From: Penelope pileata | Taxonomy: Eukaryota; Chordata; Aves; Galliformes; Cracidae | Length of the DNA stretch: 64,000 nucleotides | NCBI GenBank assembly: GCA_013396635.1 | Contig: WBMW01005319.1 | Location: 105,645-169,644, forward strand | Direction: 5' to 3' | In this document: positions 1 to 13,700 of the stretch, in pieces | How positions within the stretch are numbered: the first letter of the stretch is position 1 | Layout of the letters: each line of letters starts with the position of its first letter | Program-made: the position numbers and the translations under genes | The notes under the pieces: generated by a model | Databases searched by the model: none | Seen by the model: only the letters and a program-made list of their open reading frames with translations | Told to the model about the DNA's origin: nothing

Positions 1-428
1 ACCCAGGTGCAGGACCTTGCACTTGGCTTTGTTGAACTTCCTGAGGTTGGCATGGGCCCACCTCTCCAGCCTGTCCAGGTCCCTCTGGATGGCATCCCTT
101 CCCTCTGGCGTGTCGACTGCACCACACAGCTTGGCACCATCTGCAAACTTGCTGAGGGTGCGCTCGATCCCACTGTCCATGTCACCGACACAGATGTGAA
201 ACAGCACTGGTCCCAGTACCGATCCCTGAGGAACACCACTCGGCACTGGTCTCCATTCAGACACTGAGCCATTGACCGCCACTCTCTGAGTGCAGCCATC
301 CAGCCAGTTCCTTATCCAGCGAGTGGTTCGTCCATCAAACCCATATTTATCCAGTTTATCAACCAGGATGCTGTGCAGGACAGTGTCAAATGCCTTGCAC
401 AAGTCCAGGTAGATGACGTCAGTTGCTC
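1..428 (-). mobile_element. CR1 LINE fragment (reverse transcriptase part), runs off the left edge
   Basis: The minus strand encodes CR1 reverse transcriptase pieces: the KAFDTVP block, SGVPQGSVLGPVLF, and a catalytic box reading FADG rather than FADD (about 136-150). The first ~300 bases match 52970-53271 with about seven differences by eye, so both belong to one fairly young subfamily. The inner edge near 428 is the 5' truncation point. Confidence 0.93.
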
Positions 429-3400
429 AACTGTAAACAACTGTATCTTGCTGAGGCTTTGAAACTGTTTTGATACTATTAAATGCATGTTCTTTTTGTT
501 TTTTCCCTGTGTTCTTTTAAACTCTTGCCATGCAGAGCAGTCCTTGAATAAGCAAAACCTTACATAAGCTGATTCAAGAGAACACGCGTTTAAAACTTGT
601 CTTACTCTGTTTCATTCTCCCTCCTTCCTTCCTCATTCTGGTGTTGAGGATGCCAGGTCTGGCTGTTGTCCTGCTGGGTCCCAGAGAATTCCTTATTACT
701 CAGTGTGAAGCCTCGCATCTGTCTCTGTTTCTGTCCACTCCTTCTTGCAGCTGCACTCTGTGCCCGAAGAGCTGTCTGCAGTTAGGAGCTAAGGATAAAA
801 TGGCATGGGCTTTCTGGTTGGAAAATGCAGCTCTGTGGGCTGGCTCGAGATTTTCTGCTCCACAGAGCTGCTTTAGGACATCTTTGCTGCAGATATTTCA
901 AGTGCTCCTACTTCTTCGTTCATCTGCCCTTCAGTAATATCTCATTCAGACAGCTGTGTCTACAGCTGCCGCATCCAGCCAGCCCTTTCTTGCCGTGGCC
1001 TTGGGTCACCCTGAACTTTTCCTGCAGGATTATCATGTTCAGGTTGCTGGTCAGAAGCAGAGGCTGGTGAAGGAAACATCAAAGTCACGCTGTTGGGAGC
1101 TTCCAGCTGGTCTGACTTGAATGGCTCCTGTCATAAGGACAGGAGAACTTCAGGGCGTGCTGGAGCAGCTTGGGACTGGAAGCAGCAAGCCTCTTGCAGT
1201 CAGGTAGGTGGCTGACTGCTGTTCAGGGAAGCGGTGGTACTCTGGGCAGCAGGAGCTCCCCTGCACGGATTCGTGCCTCTGTACTGCAAACCAGACCTGG
1301 GGCTCTTGGTGAGGTTTAGTACTCATTCAAATCAAATGGAGCTGCTACTTCATCATCTGACTTCCTTCCACATTATGCTTCCCTTCTCTGCTATATGAGT
1401 CTATTTTCCTGAAGTTTGCATAACAAAAATCAGACATGTCAATACTTAAATGTTCTTTGAGTTCTTCTAAAGGTACCTTCAGATTGCTGTTCTGTCTTTA
1501 TACATTCTTAAACTTACGTATAGATACGTGCCTCCTGTTTCTACAGGCACAAATTGGGTTATTTTTGGTTAACACTGAATAATGTGTCTGTATGCCTGGC
1601 TGGAAGGCAATTTTCTTGTCTAAGAGCTGCATGTGAGGCTTTGTGCAGCTTGCAGGTAAGATTCAAGGCCGGGTGCAAGTCCACCAAGACCAGGAATAGT
1701 TGATGGAATGATATTTATAGAAGGTAGAGCAGAAGGTGAGAAGGTCCAGAACGGGCTTGTCAATGGTGATAAACAGGTTTAAAGGGAATCTTAATTATGA
1801 ATGAGGGAGCTGACAAATGCTTACTCTGGGTGCTCAGTTTTCCTGTCCTGATAGATAGGATGCCATGTAGTTTCTTCTCTCTTTTCCCTTATCTCATTTT
1901 CCTACTCACTTCTTTTTACTTTGTGCCCATTATGTACCTGGCACTGGAAGGATCAGTCTCCAGGATTTCATTAGTCATGGAAGTTGCAAAAGTGCTGTTA
2001 AGTACATCTTTTTCTTCTTCTTTTTTAACTTGTTTTTAAAAGTGGGGTAAAGGGCCACCTTCTTGATAAGAGCTCCTCATCTTAAATTGTGAAGCAGCTG
2101 GGTGGTCCAGGTGCGTGGGCAGGATGTTGTTTGGTTTTGTTTGATGTTTGTTTGTTTTCTATTTTCATTTATTGATTTGTAATTATTGTTTCATATGCTT
2201 AAATTTCTCTTGGATCAGAAATCTACCCTATTTCTCTTATCATCTGTTCCATGATTCAGTGTCTGGTTGACTAGATTTCATTTTATCATTGTCTCTGTCC
2301 ATCTGTGTAGAAAAGTTCATATTTGATATGGGTTATACTTCTGGAGCTTTTTTACTTTTTCAAACCCTAGGTTGTTTCTTTTAGGCTAAGCATGTAAGGA
2401 TTAAGCACTCAGGAAATGGCTGTGTTAGTGGTATATGCATAGTATATAATCTGTAAATGGCAGTAGGATAAACTACATTGTGAAGTTACAGTGGCATGTT
2501 CTATATTTTCCATATTTTTCAATTTACTGTTAACCTTATTTTCTAACTTCTAGTACATAATTATTTTATGCTTGTCATGTCTTTCATGTATTTTATTAGA
2601 GAATTTGATAGCAGTTGTGCTGTTGGCTTGCAAAATGACTGCTTTCCTTAGGTACAAGTTAGAGCATAAATGTATCTCTAGGTGACCCGCCTCTTATGTT
2701 GTTGATTTATTACTCTTTTCTTAAATGTAAGAGCTGGGTTATTGTATGCTTTTTTTAATAGAAACAAATACCAAGTACTTCCAAAAATATGCAGATCAAC
2801 AGTATGTGGTCCAGTAAAATCCTCTTTGTATGATTTCGGTGCTGCAGGGAGAAGTGTAGTTTTGCTTAAAAAATATGCCTATGACACGTGTAGTATGTAT
2901 TGTGTGCATGCTACGCAGTTAAAATCTGCATGTTGGGTTATGGACTTTTTTCAAAATTACATTAATGTAGGATAGAATACATTAATCATGTAGAATAATG
3001 TTCCCCTGGCTTCTTGGAGCCGAAGGGGGAAGATTGAAATTTCTTCAACGTTTGCATTATCAGCAATTGTTTATTTGGAAATCTTATCTTTTGGTTTAAA
3101 AAAAAGAGAAAGAGAAACAATAAGTTCTTTGCTACCTCAGTCTCGTGTTTCAGTGCCTCCTGTGGATGCCCTGCTCTGCGTGATCTCCTGGAGACTGAGA
3201 GTCAGAGACATTCTCATGTGGGTGGCATGAGAGGGGCCTGCTGGCCTTCTTTGCTCAGCACTTGGACTCAGTCTTTCAGTTCTTGAAACGTTAGGCTTGA
3301 TTTCTGTTGGACCAAAGTGGAGGTTCTTAAAGCTGCATCTTCTATACTCAGCATCTCTCACGCGTTTGTATTTGGTGTTGGCTAATAGGAAATGCAGAAT

Positions 3401-3721
3401 GACAGCTGTATTTTATAGAACAATGAGCAGTAATGGGGAGCAGGAGGAAGTAACACTACTAATGCCAAATTTCAGAGGGAGACTATCAAAGTTGTTACTG
3501 AACCTCTCTTTAGCACTTATTTCTCTGTTATCCATTAATTTAAATGTGACGATACTTCACAAGTGTGGTGCCTCAATTAAACCTCTGATTTTCTTTTCTT
3601 CTAGATTAAACCCTCTGTAAAGCTTTATGGAAGATAGATGTGTGTGCTGCAATGGTGACATAAATATTTAACAGGACTGGAACAAGTTGTTGAGAATCTG
3701 TGTTTGTTTTTAATGCTGCAG
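429..3721. other. Non-coding DNA upstream of the first coding exon
   Basis: Probably 5' intron or upstream region of NDST3, since 3720-3721 is a splice acceptor. I see no exon, promoter or recognisable repeat here apart from the CR1 at the left edge. Short open frames are uncorrelated with any family I know. Confidence 0.6.
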
Positions 3722-3750
3722 TTGGGAACAATCTAAGACAAGTAAACAGC
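3722..3750 (+). other. 5' UTR part of the first coding exon
   Basis: The 29 bases between a splice acceptor (AG at 3720-3721, after a T-rich stretch) and the start codon at 3751. The acceptor implies a non-coding exon and promoter further upstream, which I cannot locate in this window. The reading frame is open leftward to an ATG at 3700, but that ATG lies in the intron side and the extension does not look like the family N-terminus. Confidence 0.75.
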
Positions 3751-4731
3751 ATGAGTTCTATCATGAAGCTTCACAGACATTTTCAAAGAACAGTTATTTT
3801 GCTGGCCACTTTTTGTATGGTGAGCATTGTTATTTCTGCATACTACTTGTATAATGGCTACAAACAAGAAAACGAACTTTCTGAAATCTCTTCAGAAGTG
3901 GAATGTGGTGATCTTCCACTGTTGCCATACAAGCTGATGGAGATGAAGACCATGAAGCCTGTTGATCCCCTGAGGACAGACCTTGTAGTGCTGGTGTTTG
4001 TGGAAAGTCAGTACTCAACGCTAGGCCAAGATATAATAACCGTTCTAGAATCCAGCAGATTTCAGTATCACATTGAGATTGCATCTGGAAAAGGTGACCT
4101 CCCAGTGCTTATAGACAAAAATAAGGGCAAATACGCTCTAGTAGTATACGAAAATATTCTCAAGTATGTGAATTTGGACTCTTGGAACAGAGGTCTTCTA
4201 GATAAGTACTGTATAGAATATGGCATAGGGGTTATTGGATTTCACAAAGGCAATGAGAACAGCTTGCAGAGCTTTCAGTTGAAGGGCTTTCCTGTCCACA
4301 TCCACAGCAATCTGGGTATTAAGGACTGTTGCATTAACCCTCATTCTCCATTGCTCCGTGTGACTAAGTCCTCTAAGCTCGAGAAAGGTCCCTTGCTTGG
4401 AAATGACTGGGCAGTTTTCCAGATTAATCATACAGCTTACCAGCCAGTGATATTTGCAAACGTAAAGACACCAGAAAACCTTTCGCCACCTGCTGCTAAA
4501 AGTGCTCTCCATGCCACGGTAATTCATGACCTGGGGCTTCACGATGGGATTCAACGAGTCCTTTTCAGCAACAACTTGAATTTTTGGCTGCACAAGCTAA
4601 TTTTCGTAGATGCCATCTCTTTCCTGTCTGGAAAGAAGCTCAAACTGTCCTTGGATAGGTATATTCTGGTTGACATAGATGATATCTTCGTTGGGAAGGA
4701 AGGAACAAGAATGAATGCCAACGATGTACAG
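3751..4731 (+). CDS. NDST3: NDST3 coding exon 1 (residues 1-327)
   Basis: 981 bases, exactly 327 codons, ending at a GTAAAG donor (4732). It encodes the cytoplasmic tail, the signal anchor (about 14-34), the stem, and the N-terminal half of the deacetylase region up to the acidic pair D310/D311 in the motif DIDDIFVGKEGTRM. By analogy with NDST1 D319/D320 this pair helps bind the deacetylase metal. The exon holds 37% of the protein in one block. Sequons occur at N226 and N243. The last codon is CAG (Q327), where I recall lysine in the mammalian protein. Confidence 0.95.
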
Positions 4732-7700
4732 GTAAAGTACATGCAGAAACTAATAGTTGTTACAGCAAAGTGCCATTTTTAATATTATTTTTTAAAATGA
4801 AGAGTTATTAATAGTTGAAACTCAGAAAGCATGCTGATCAGCAAGTGTAGTGCTGCAAACTCTTTGTGCCTTGCCTGGCTTTCAGTGATCACTGACTCAA
4901 GGTGTGGCAGTCCCTTCCTACTCCAGGCTGGAGGAGTGTCAGCACAACTTCACTTTCTATATAAGCTAGTAAGAGCCACTGGTTAATATCACTTGTTTCC
5001 TCTCAAGTGACAGAAGTGCTTGCTGAGCTCAGTTCTATAAACTGGTTTGTGGGCACCTCTGACTTAACCTTCTCTGTATGATGTATGGAAAATAGTGTCT
5101 GAAAGGGAAATTAAAGATGACTAGTTGCTAAGTAACTGTTAAAAAAAGAAGGTAAGAGAGACACTGTTTCCATTTCTCCCTGACCCCCACCCAAGCACAC
5201 AGCTTCTAATTAAATAATTGCAGAATGTTTAACTCTAGTCTGACCATACCTTCTATCTAAGGGCACGTGCTTCAGAAGCCCTTGGAAACAGCACAGGACT
5301 TCAGAGCTGGACCCAGGCTCTATCAGTATGTAATGTATGTTGCTGGTCTTCCAAGCAGGAAGGAAACGTGGTGAGCAAAAGTTAATGTCAGCATAAATTT
5401 TGAAGAACAGGTTGGGTTATTAGCTGTTTGAAATGGGATTCCAATGTCAGAAGCTGGTTGCAGTGTTTCACCTTTCTTATCTCTGTTTTATGGCACTTAC
5501 ATACAAGCGAGATTTGCATTAATTTAGGTCTTAAAAGCTTCTTCAGTCACTAAATGACTCAGTGTTAAACATGGGAAATTTTCATTTTAACATTTTAAGA
5601 TGTACGTTCCTGAAGGTCGTGTTCACTCTCTATTGTCATGCTCTTCAAGTGGGGTTGTAGCTTGGGGTCAGTAGGAATAACATTGCCTCACTTTTATACC
5701 TCCCTTTCTTTTCATGAAGTCTTGTTACAAAGCAGACAGCGATCACTTTGCAAAGCTGATACTTGGTCTAGAAGCTAAAAGTCTGTAAAATGCTGATTAT
5801 TGCCCTATTTCTGCTAGAAACAAGGGAAAATATTTTGTGAAAACTTTCAGCATGGAAAGAGGAACTGGAAAAAGGAAGGGCAATGATACCACTGCATGCA
5901 AGTGATAGTCTATTATTAACTAGATTTTCTGGTTTTTGTTTTTTTTTTAACCAGTGTTAATGTTTGTCAAGCTGCAGAACGCTGTGTCATTAACCAAAAG
6001 ACTTGTAGTTACTTCTATTTGCTTTAAAACTGTAGCATACATTAGTGTTGTGGTTGGAGCCGGCAGGCCTGGAAACACCGCACAGCCCTTTGATCACACC
6101 CCCCCTTCCTCCCAGCTGGGGTGGGGGAGAGAATCAAGGAGGAAAAAAAAAAGGGGTAGAACTCATGGGTTGAGATAAAACTATTTACTAACAGAAAAGG
6201 AAAATAGAATAAGATAACAGTAATGGTAATTATATACAAAACAAGTGATTGTACAAAGCAATTGCTCACCGACCGCGACCAATGCTCAGCCAATCCCCAA
6301 GCAAACGGGCCCTCCCCGCTCACTTCCCTTCCTTATATCACATGATGCCATACGGTATGGAACATCCCTTTGGTCACTGTGTGTCAGCTGCCCCGTTCTT
6401 GTCCCCTCCCAGCTCCCTGTGCCCCCTTGCCCCTTCACTGGCAGAACTGAGAATTAAAATGTCCTTGGCTCTGTTCAGCGCTGCCGGGTGTTATCAGCCT
6501 GGTTTTTCTTCTAGAACCAAAACACAGCTTTGTAGCAGACACTAAGAGAGAAAGTTTTAGTTAGAAACTAAGACAACTAGTTTCTGAAACGTCCTCTGCA
6601 TATGCATTTGTAAATAAGATATGCCTCTTAGATAAGTAGGCATTTTCCTTGTGCAAAAAAAGTGCGTTGGATAAGGATATGAAATAAAGGTGAAACTCGA
6701 TAAATGGAATTTCTGTAAAGAACATGGTGGCAGCATTTGAGTTAGGTGGATAAGCATGCTTTGAGAATCTCTGAAGTGCAAAATGAAATTGCAGGAACAA
6801 GGTAAGGTCTGACCCATGTCAGTGGCAAAACTGTTGTTCTACAGAAGAAGCAGTGTCTATTAGCAATTAGATAAAGCCTGAATAAATCGCCCACTCTGCT
6901 GTAGCGGTTTGAGATATTATGTTTCAAATTGTCTCTGTGAATGACACCTGAAGATAATCACTCTAACTTAACCTAAAATGATAAATTGCCAGAATTATTT
7001 ACCGGAAACAAAAGGCTATTGAGAGAAATGTGATTAAAGCAAGTACAAAAGGATGAACTGTATTGTTCTGAGAGAATAATTTGCAGTATGTCAGAATGTT
7101 ATCTTTGCAAAATAAAACTGTTCAATTAAATAGAAATTATATCAAAGTGGAAATAACCTTTAAGTAGGATAACTTCTTTTATATCAAACTGTGTTCTGAA
7201 ACAGCGGAATGTGAAAAAGCGTTCCCTTCAGATTCTTCATTTACTTAAAAGTTAAAACGTTCTATTAAACATGTTGTTAGGGCTGTCAGGTACAATGCAT
7301 CTTCATTACTATTAATATCAAAGGAATCCCCCTCTGTGGCACAATGACGTGGAAAGAATGAAATAAAATCAATTTGCAGTAGTTGAGAATCTGTTCTTGC
7401 ATACTGTATTTGTGTGTAAGTTACATCCCATTGTGTTTTGCAGGGTTCTGTTGCATTGACTGTGATAGAATTGAGTGTCAAAAGAGGTTGCTAAATGAAG
7501 ACTGCATAATTTCAATACTCACGATTAACCAATTTGTACAAAGATTACGTTATACTAACGGTACAGAATTGGGTATCGTGGTTTTTTGTGTTTTGTTTAA
7601 TGTGTTTCCTGTTCAATATTTTCTGGGCATAGTCACATCTGGTAAGACTGAGCTTAGAGCAAGGTGGATGTTTCTACATGAATTCCATTAATGAATGCAA

Positions 7701-10700
7701 AGAAACCTAAACCACTTCAGAAAGCTTCCAGTATCCAGAATAGCTATGTGGTTGGTTCTGCTCACTAGATAGGGCAAAGTTTAGAAACTGGGGACTTAAC
7801 ATGGATTTGGTACAAAACAAGAACTCATCAGTGATTCAGATGGACCTCTGGGTTCCAACTCCTGCTCCAGCAGAGCCACCCAGAGCAGCTGCCCAGGATC
7901 ATGTCCAGCTGGTTCTGAAGATCTCCAAGGAGGGAGATTCTAATTGCAAGTAAGGTCAGGTTTTCAAAGGTATTTCTTCTCATTTTTCATAGACCAAACT
8001 GCTCTCTTTGAAGTTTGTGAGTTGGAATTGAGCATATCCAAAAATTGCTGCCATAAGGTTAAGTGGTAATTTTTTTTATCGGTTGTGTATGTTGACCTCA
8101 AAAGAGGTCAGGTCAAAAGCAACCCCTCTACAACGAGTGCCTTCTGCATCTCTAAAAATTAGGCAAAGTGGTACTTCAGATTCAGTGTCCATAGTGCCAG
8201 GAGTACAAGTGCAGAGAGCCCTCCTGAAGATCTTTGGACAAAGTTCATCAGCTGAATTCCTGTAAAACTAATAAATAGATTATTTTATTAAACAGTACCG
8301 TTTCTTTGATTTAAAAAACAAATAAATAACCACCAGACCTTGAAACTGTCCTTCAGATTTTTAGGTTACCTGATTGTTACTGATTTGACTGTCACTGTAT
8401 AAAATGTGGACAAATAGAACAGTTCTTCAGTGTGCCAATGCTGAATAGCTGTCACTGTGCAACAACAGTAACCATTCATCTTCATATTTATTTATCTTCC
8501 TCTGGCGTAATAGAAATAATGGAAGAGAACATTTTCGTAGTCTAATTGCCTCCCACTTTGAATATCGACATGGTAATGTCATCTGAGCATTCATTTCTCA
8601 GTATCTATTTTTCTCTCTTAGTATCTGTCTAGCAGGAGAGACCATCATGCTGGGACAGTGTTACAGTTTTTCTTTGTGTCTTTTTGTCTGTGCAGTGCAA
8701 ATAATCCATTGAAATGGGCATACAGAGAAAATCTATCTCAATAGCCACAAAGTTTATCTTATTAGGCTGTGATTGTCTCAACTAACAGTCTGCTAATTTA
8801 AGATAGTCTTTTTTTTTGTTACAGTTACTTTTTGATATTTCTTGAGACTGTAAAGCATTGAGAAAGCCATCTGGTATTAGGAGGGAAATTAAAAAATTAA
8901 GGACAACTTCTTATCTTCTACTGACTCTACAGTGCTGGTGTGGAGTATGCATAAGTTGGTCAAGCTTTTCTTTCATTTCACCTGTACATGCACTTTCTGT
9001 GTTTTCTTGAGAGTTGGTCACGCTTTCAAAATGAAAAATTAGAACACTGATTTTTTTTTTTTTTTAAGTCATTAGCTGTGTTATCTTCTCTTTATTGTCT
9101 GGTCCTTTGTGCTTTTCAGGAGAGGTCATTTGAACTGAAGTGAGGGGAACTCTACACTTCCATCATGTAAACCTAATCTTTTTCTCTGCTTTTAGCTCAT
9201 GCATGTGCTCAGTTTTGGATCTGTGGTGTTCATGTTTTTTGGGAAGAGTCTGGCCTCAGTGAGTGTCTTTGGCCATGCAACATATACAATAAACAATGCA
9301 CAAATGGAATCAGGCTCACGTGCGAAAATAGCACAGTAGGTATTTCTTGTATTTCCTTATTTTTTATATAATCGCCGAGGAAAAACTTTCACAGACATCC
9401 TTGAGAGGGGTGTGATCATTTTTCTTGTTCTGTTTTGTGAGCACTTAGGCAGTGCATCCATTAGGAGGCATGCATTTGGGAAACAGAAGCTTGAGTTTGC
9501 AAAGACTTTTGGCATTAGACTCGATGAGGAACCGGACAGCAAGAGTGATCCTCCTGGTGATTCTCTTGCATATCACCTGTGTCAAACAGGGTGCTGATAG
9601 GTTGTGGTTGGAGCCGGCAGGCCTGGAAACACCCCACAGCCTTTTGGTCACCCCCCCCTCCTCCCAGCTGGGGTGGGGGAGAGAATTGAGAAAAAAAAAA
9701 GGTAGAACTCATGAGTTGAGAGAAAACTAATAACAGAAAGAGGAAAATAGAATAAGATAACAGTAATGATAATTATATACAAAACAAGTGACTGTACAAA
9801 GAAATCGCTCACCGACCGCGACCGATGCTCAGCCAGTCCCCAAGCAAACGGACCCTCCTAGCTAACTCCCCTTCCTTATATTACATGATGTCCTATGGTA
9901 TGGAACATCCCTTTGGTCATTGGGGTCACCTGCCCTGGTCCTGTCCCCTCCCAGCTCCCTGTGCCCCTCCTCCCCCCATCAGCCCCTTCACTGGCAGGGG
10001 GACACAAGGAGTCCTTGGCTCTGTTCAACACTGCCGGGTGTTATCAGCCTGGTTTTTCTTCTAGAACCCAAACACAGCTTTGTAGCAGACACTGAGAGAG
10101 AAAGTGTCAGTTAGAAACTAAGACATAACAGAGGATTTAGCCAGAAAGAATAAACTCATAGCATTTCAGTCTCCATTGCTTATCTGTCATCTTGCCCAGA
10201 TTTTGAGTTTTGTGAGGTACACATCTATATCAGACCTAGTCCTCTGTGTTTCCATAATGGGCAACGTAGGAAAATAGCTCATCTTTAGGCAGACAGTGGT
10301 TAATTGCACCTTAAAAGTACATGTTTTTCTTTTGCTCATAAATTGCTGCTAGAGTGACTAAGATCAAATATAAACATTTGCACTTGGTCAGATCAATCTC
10401 ATTTTGTGTTCCAAAGACAATGCTGTCATCGTTACAATATTCCCTCCGTCCTTTGGTGGCCTAGTCTCTTGTTTAGCGTAACGGAGGTTTCTCCCCTAAA
10501 ATCTAATTGTTTATTCCCTGTGTTGCACATTCGTCCACCTTAGTCAGTATAGCTTAAATTGATACTGTTGTTTAAAACCCATTGTCTTTTCCTCCTGTGT
10601 AGTGTATGTAGAAAGAAATCAGAAATTCCAATGGTGAAGCATACCACTTGGATGCAAGCTTTAAAAATATAAGGGCATATCGTTTCAACTCCTCTTTCAT

Positions 10701-13700
10701 GGGAATGACCTAAATATTTGCCTCAGAGAGACTAAGATGTATTATGCATCAAGGCAGAGTGGCTGGAATGTGCCAGGAAGCCTGAACTATCAAGACACAG
10801 GACAGTTCTGTCAGAGGAGAAAGTCTACCTATACGGGTTAATTATTTCTTTCTCTGCAGGATCACACAGAACGTTATCAGTGAAGAAATGGTGGATAAGT
10901 CATCATACCTCGGTGACAGAACTGCCAGAGATGCTCTATTCAGTTGCACTCAGCTGTAAATCACAGAATATAGAATCATAGAATGGTTCAGGTTGGAAGG
11001 GACCTTAGAGATCATCTTGTTCCAGCCCCCCTGCCATGGGCAAGGACACCTCCCACCAGACCAGGCTGCCCAAAGCCCCATCCAGCCTGGCCTTGAATAC
11101 TGGCTTTGAATACCTTTGAAATACCTTTGAATACCTTTGAAAATCTTTCCTTTGGGGAGAGGCAAAAGATCTTTGTAATGTTTTTTAAATGACAGCTTGA
11201 ATTAACTATTAGGAATGTTTGTTTGGCTAAATCATTTTCTATTTCTAATCGATTAGCCACGTTACCTCTGTGCTGTTGTTCAGTGCATTTACTGTGTGTA
11301 CGCATGTATTTATCTGAAGCTCCTGCGGTACTTCGTACTGCCTTGGCTGCACTGATGAATAAGAAGTACATCCTTAGAAGAGGTGAAGAAGGGGAACAGT
11401 AGGAACTGTGGTGTTTCTGTGGCTGTCTGAAGGAAGCCTTACTGCCCTAGGAAGTCTTACTTCTTGAGCGTGCTGTTTCAGATACGGTAGCATGGAATGC
11501 TGTGTGCTGTGAGGAAGTAGAAAGTTAGGCCTCAGATCAAAAATAAAACTTCAAAAATTATAAGAATTGTTATATGGGCTGCTACCAGCTTGTACCATTT
11601 TACCAGTCCTCTTAATCTTTAATATATAAAAGCATCTTTGTTTATGTAGTAACTTCTGCGAATTTTAATATCGTGAGGCTGATACAAGTGCTGCTCAGCA
11701 CAGCCCAGCTATTGTTTTTGAAAGGAGCACGCTGATGTTTGAAACAAAGCTGTGCAAAAATCCCTGGCCAGAGGAGAGAGGTTGTAGAGGAGTGACAGGA
11801 GAGAAGAGAGCTGGGTCTGTCTGAGCATGATGCTTCTGGGATTACCAGGGCAGTGTCAGGGGATTCCTAGTGTGCTTGCTCCTCCCGCCCCTGCACCAGA
11901 GCTAGGTGCAGCCAGACCCGACGGAATGGGCTTGGCCCTGAGGCTGATTGTGCAGCTTATTCGTGGTACTGAGCACGCGACGACAAAAACCTTGCATAGT
12001 AACCATGTGTCTAGCAACAGCTTGATGTTGGTATGCATGTAGGTATCTAATGTGGGAAGGACTGGGATGTGGGCAGCGCATGGGTCACCACTGCTTGCCA
12101 AGGAGAGGGTGATCTGTGGGGCTGGTAATGTTCTTCCTTTGTTTCAGCAGAAGGCTCATAAATGTCTGCACAAATGATGCCGGCTGGTTCCCTGTGGCTG
12201 TGGGGCGAATATGGGCTTCAGAATGAAATCCCTAATTGGGACGTGCGTGTCAAACAGCCAGCACTGCCATGCTCCCCTGGAGCTGCACAAGCCATATTTC
12301 TTGTGCCAGCAGGGTTCCTGCATTGACCCATTCCCACTTGTTGGTTCAAGTGTTTTGTTCACAGAATCACAGAATCACAGAATTGCAGGGGTTGGAAGGG
12401 ACCTCGAGAGATCACCGAGTCCAACCCCCCTGCCAGAGCAGTTCCCTACAGCAGGTCGCACAGGTGGGCGTCCAGGCGGGTCTGGAATATCTCCAGGGAA
12501 GGAGACTCCACNGATCCCCTCCCTCGACCTGCTGGCAATGCTCTTTTTAATGCACCCCAGGATCCCATTGGCCTTCTTGGCCACCAGGGCACGCTGCTGG
12601 CTCATGGCCAACCTGTTGTCCACCAGGACCCCCAGGTCCCTCTCTGTAGAGCTCCTCTCCAGCAGCTCATCCCCCAGCCTGCACTGGTGCATGCGGTTAT
12701 TCCTCCCCAGGTGCAAGGCTCTACACTTGCTTTTGTTGAACCTCATCAGGTTCCTCTCTGCCCAACTCTCAGCCTGTCCAGGTCTTGCTGGATGGCAGCA
12801 CGGCCTTCTGGCGTGTCAGCCACTCCTCCCAGCTTTGTGTCATCAGCAAACTTGCTGAGGGTGGGCACTATCCCCTCATCAAGGTCGCTGATGAATATAT
12901 TGAACAAGAGCAGACCCAGCACTCACCCCTGGGGCACACCGCTAGTTACAGCCTCCAGCTGGACTCTGTGCTGCTGATCACTGCCCTCTGAGCTCGGCCA
13001 ACTCTAGAGAATTTCTTAGGCGCAGCAGCTGTGGAAGTGGTGCTGTGTCTCTAAGGCACATTGCTCTGCATTAAACATGTGAAAGAAAGTAAGCACTGAT
13101 TGACCTGCAGTTGTTCTTTCTAGCTCAGAATCACTTCATGTTGGTGCTTCAAGTGTGAGGAAGCTGTGAGGTGTAGTGCCTTACCTGTTACAAGGAACCC
13201 AAATATCATTTTTGCTGTGAATTTGGTGTCTTTTGTTAGTTCAGTGGTTTGCTGAAGTTATAGCTTGTTTCATTTATTTTGGTGATGTTGTTCTGAAATT
13301 TCTTCTGAAAAATCAGTTATTTGAAGGAGGGGAAAAGGCAGCTGAATGTGGTAGCCCTTAGCCCAGTTGAACCTGTGAGAGTCATCAGAACTTTACTGCT
13401 TACACTATTGATGTGCTGCAGCCTTTGAGGCCTTCAGAAAGCACTTCAAGCTTCATTGCTAAGGAGGATAATATTCTGTATTTCTATTGTTCTACCTACT
13501 TAAGTACCTGGGCCTAAAAGATGTTAAGTATTTTCTGTTCCTAAGGAAACCTGTGGAAGTTCCACATGTTTGGAGGAGTGCGGTCTGCACTTGGCAAGTG
13601 CCCCACACGGGAGGGTTGGGTCAGGTCACAATCCTTCCCCATGCATCCTCATTTATTTACTGACTGTGAAGAAACTGAACTGCTCAACGCAGGGTCTTCT

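Noticed and set aside
3700..3750. An upstream ATG at 3700 in frame with the NDST3 exon
   Set aside because: It lies before the splice acceptor at 3720-3721, so it is intronic; the extra residues do not resemble the family N-terminus, and the ATG at 3751 does.
6045..10125. A provirus bounded by two LTRs
   Set aside because: No primer-binding site, polypurine tract, shared target duplication or retroviral coding between the two copies.
12211..12858. Long plus-strand open frame over 12.2-12.9 kb
   Set aside because: Antisense of a CR1 ORF and it runs through an N.
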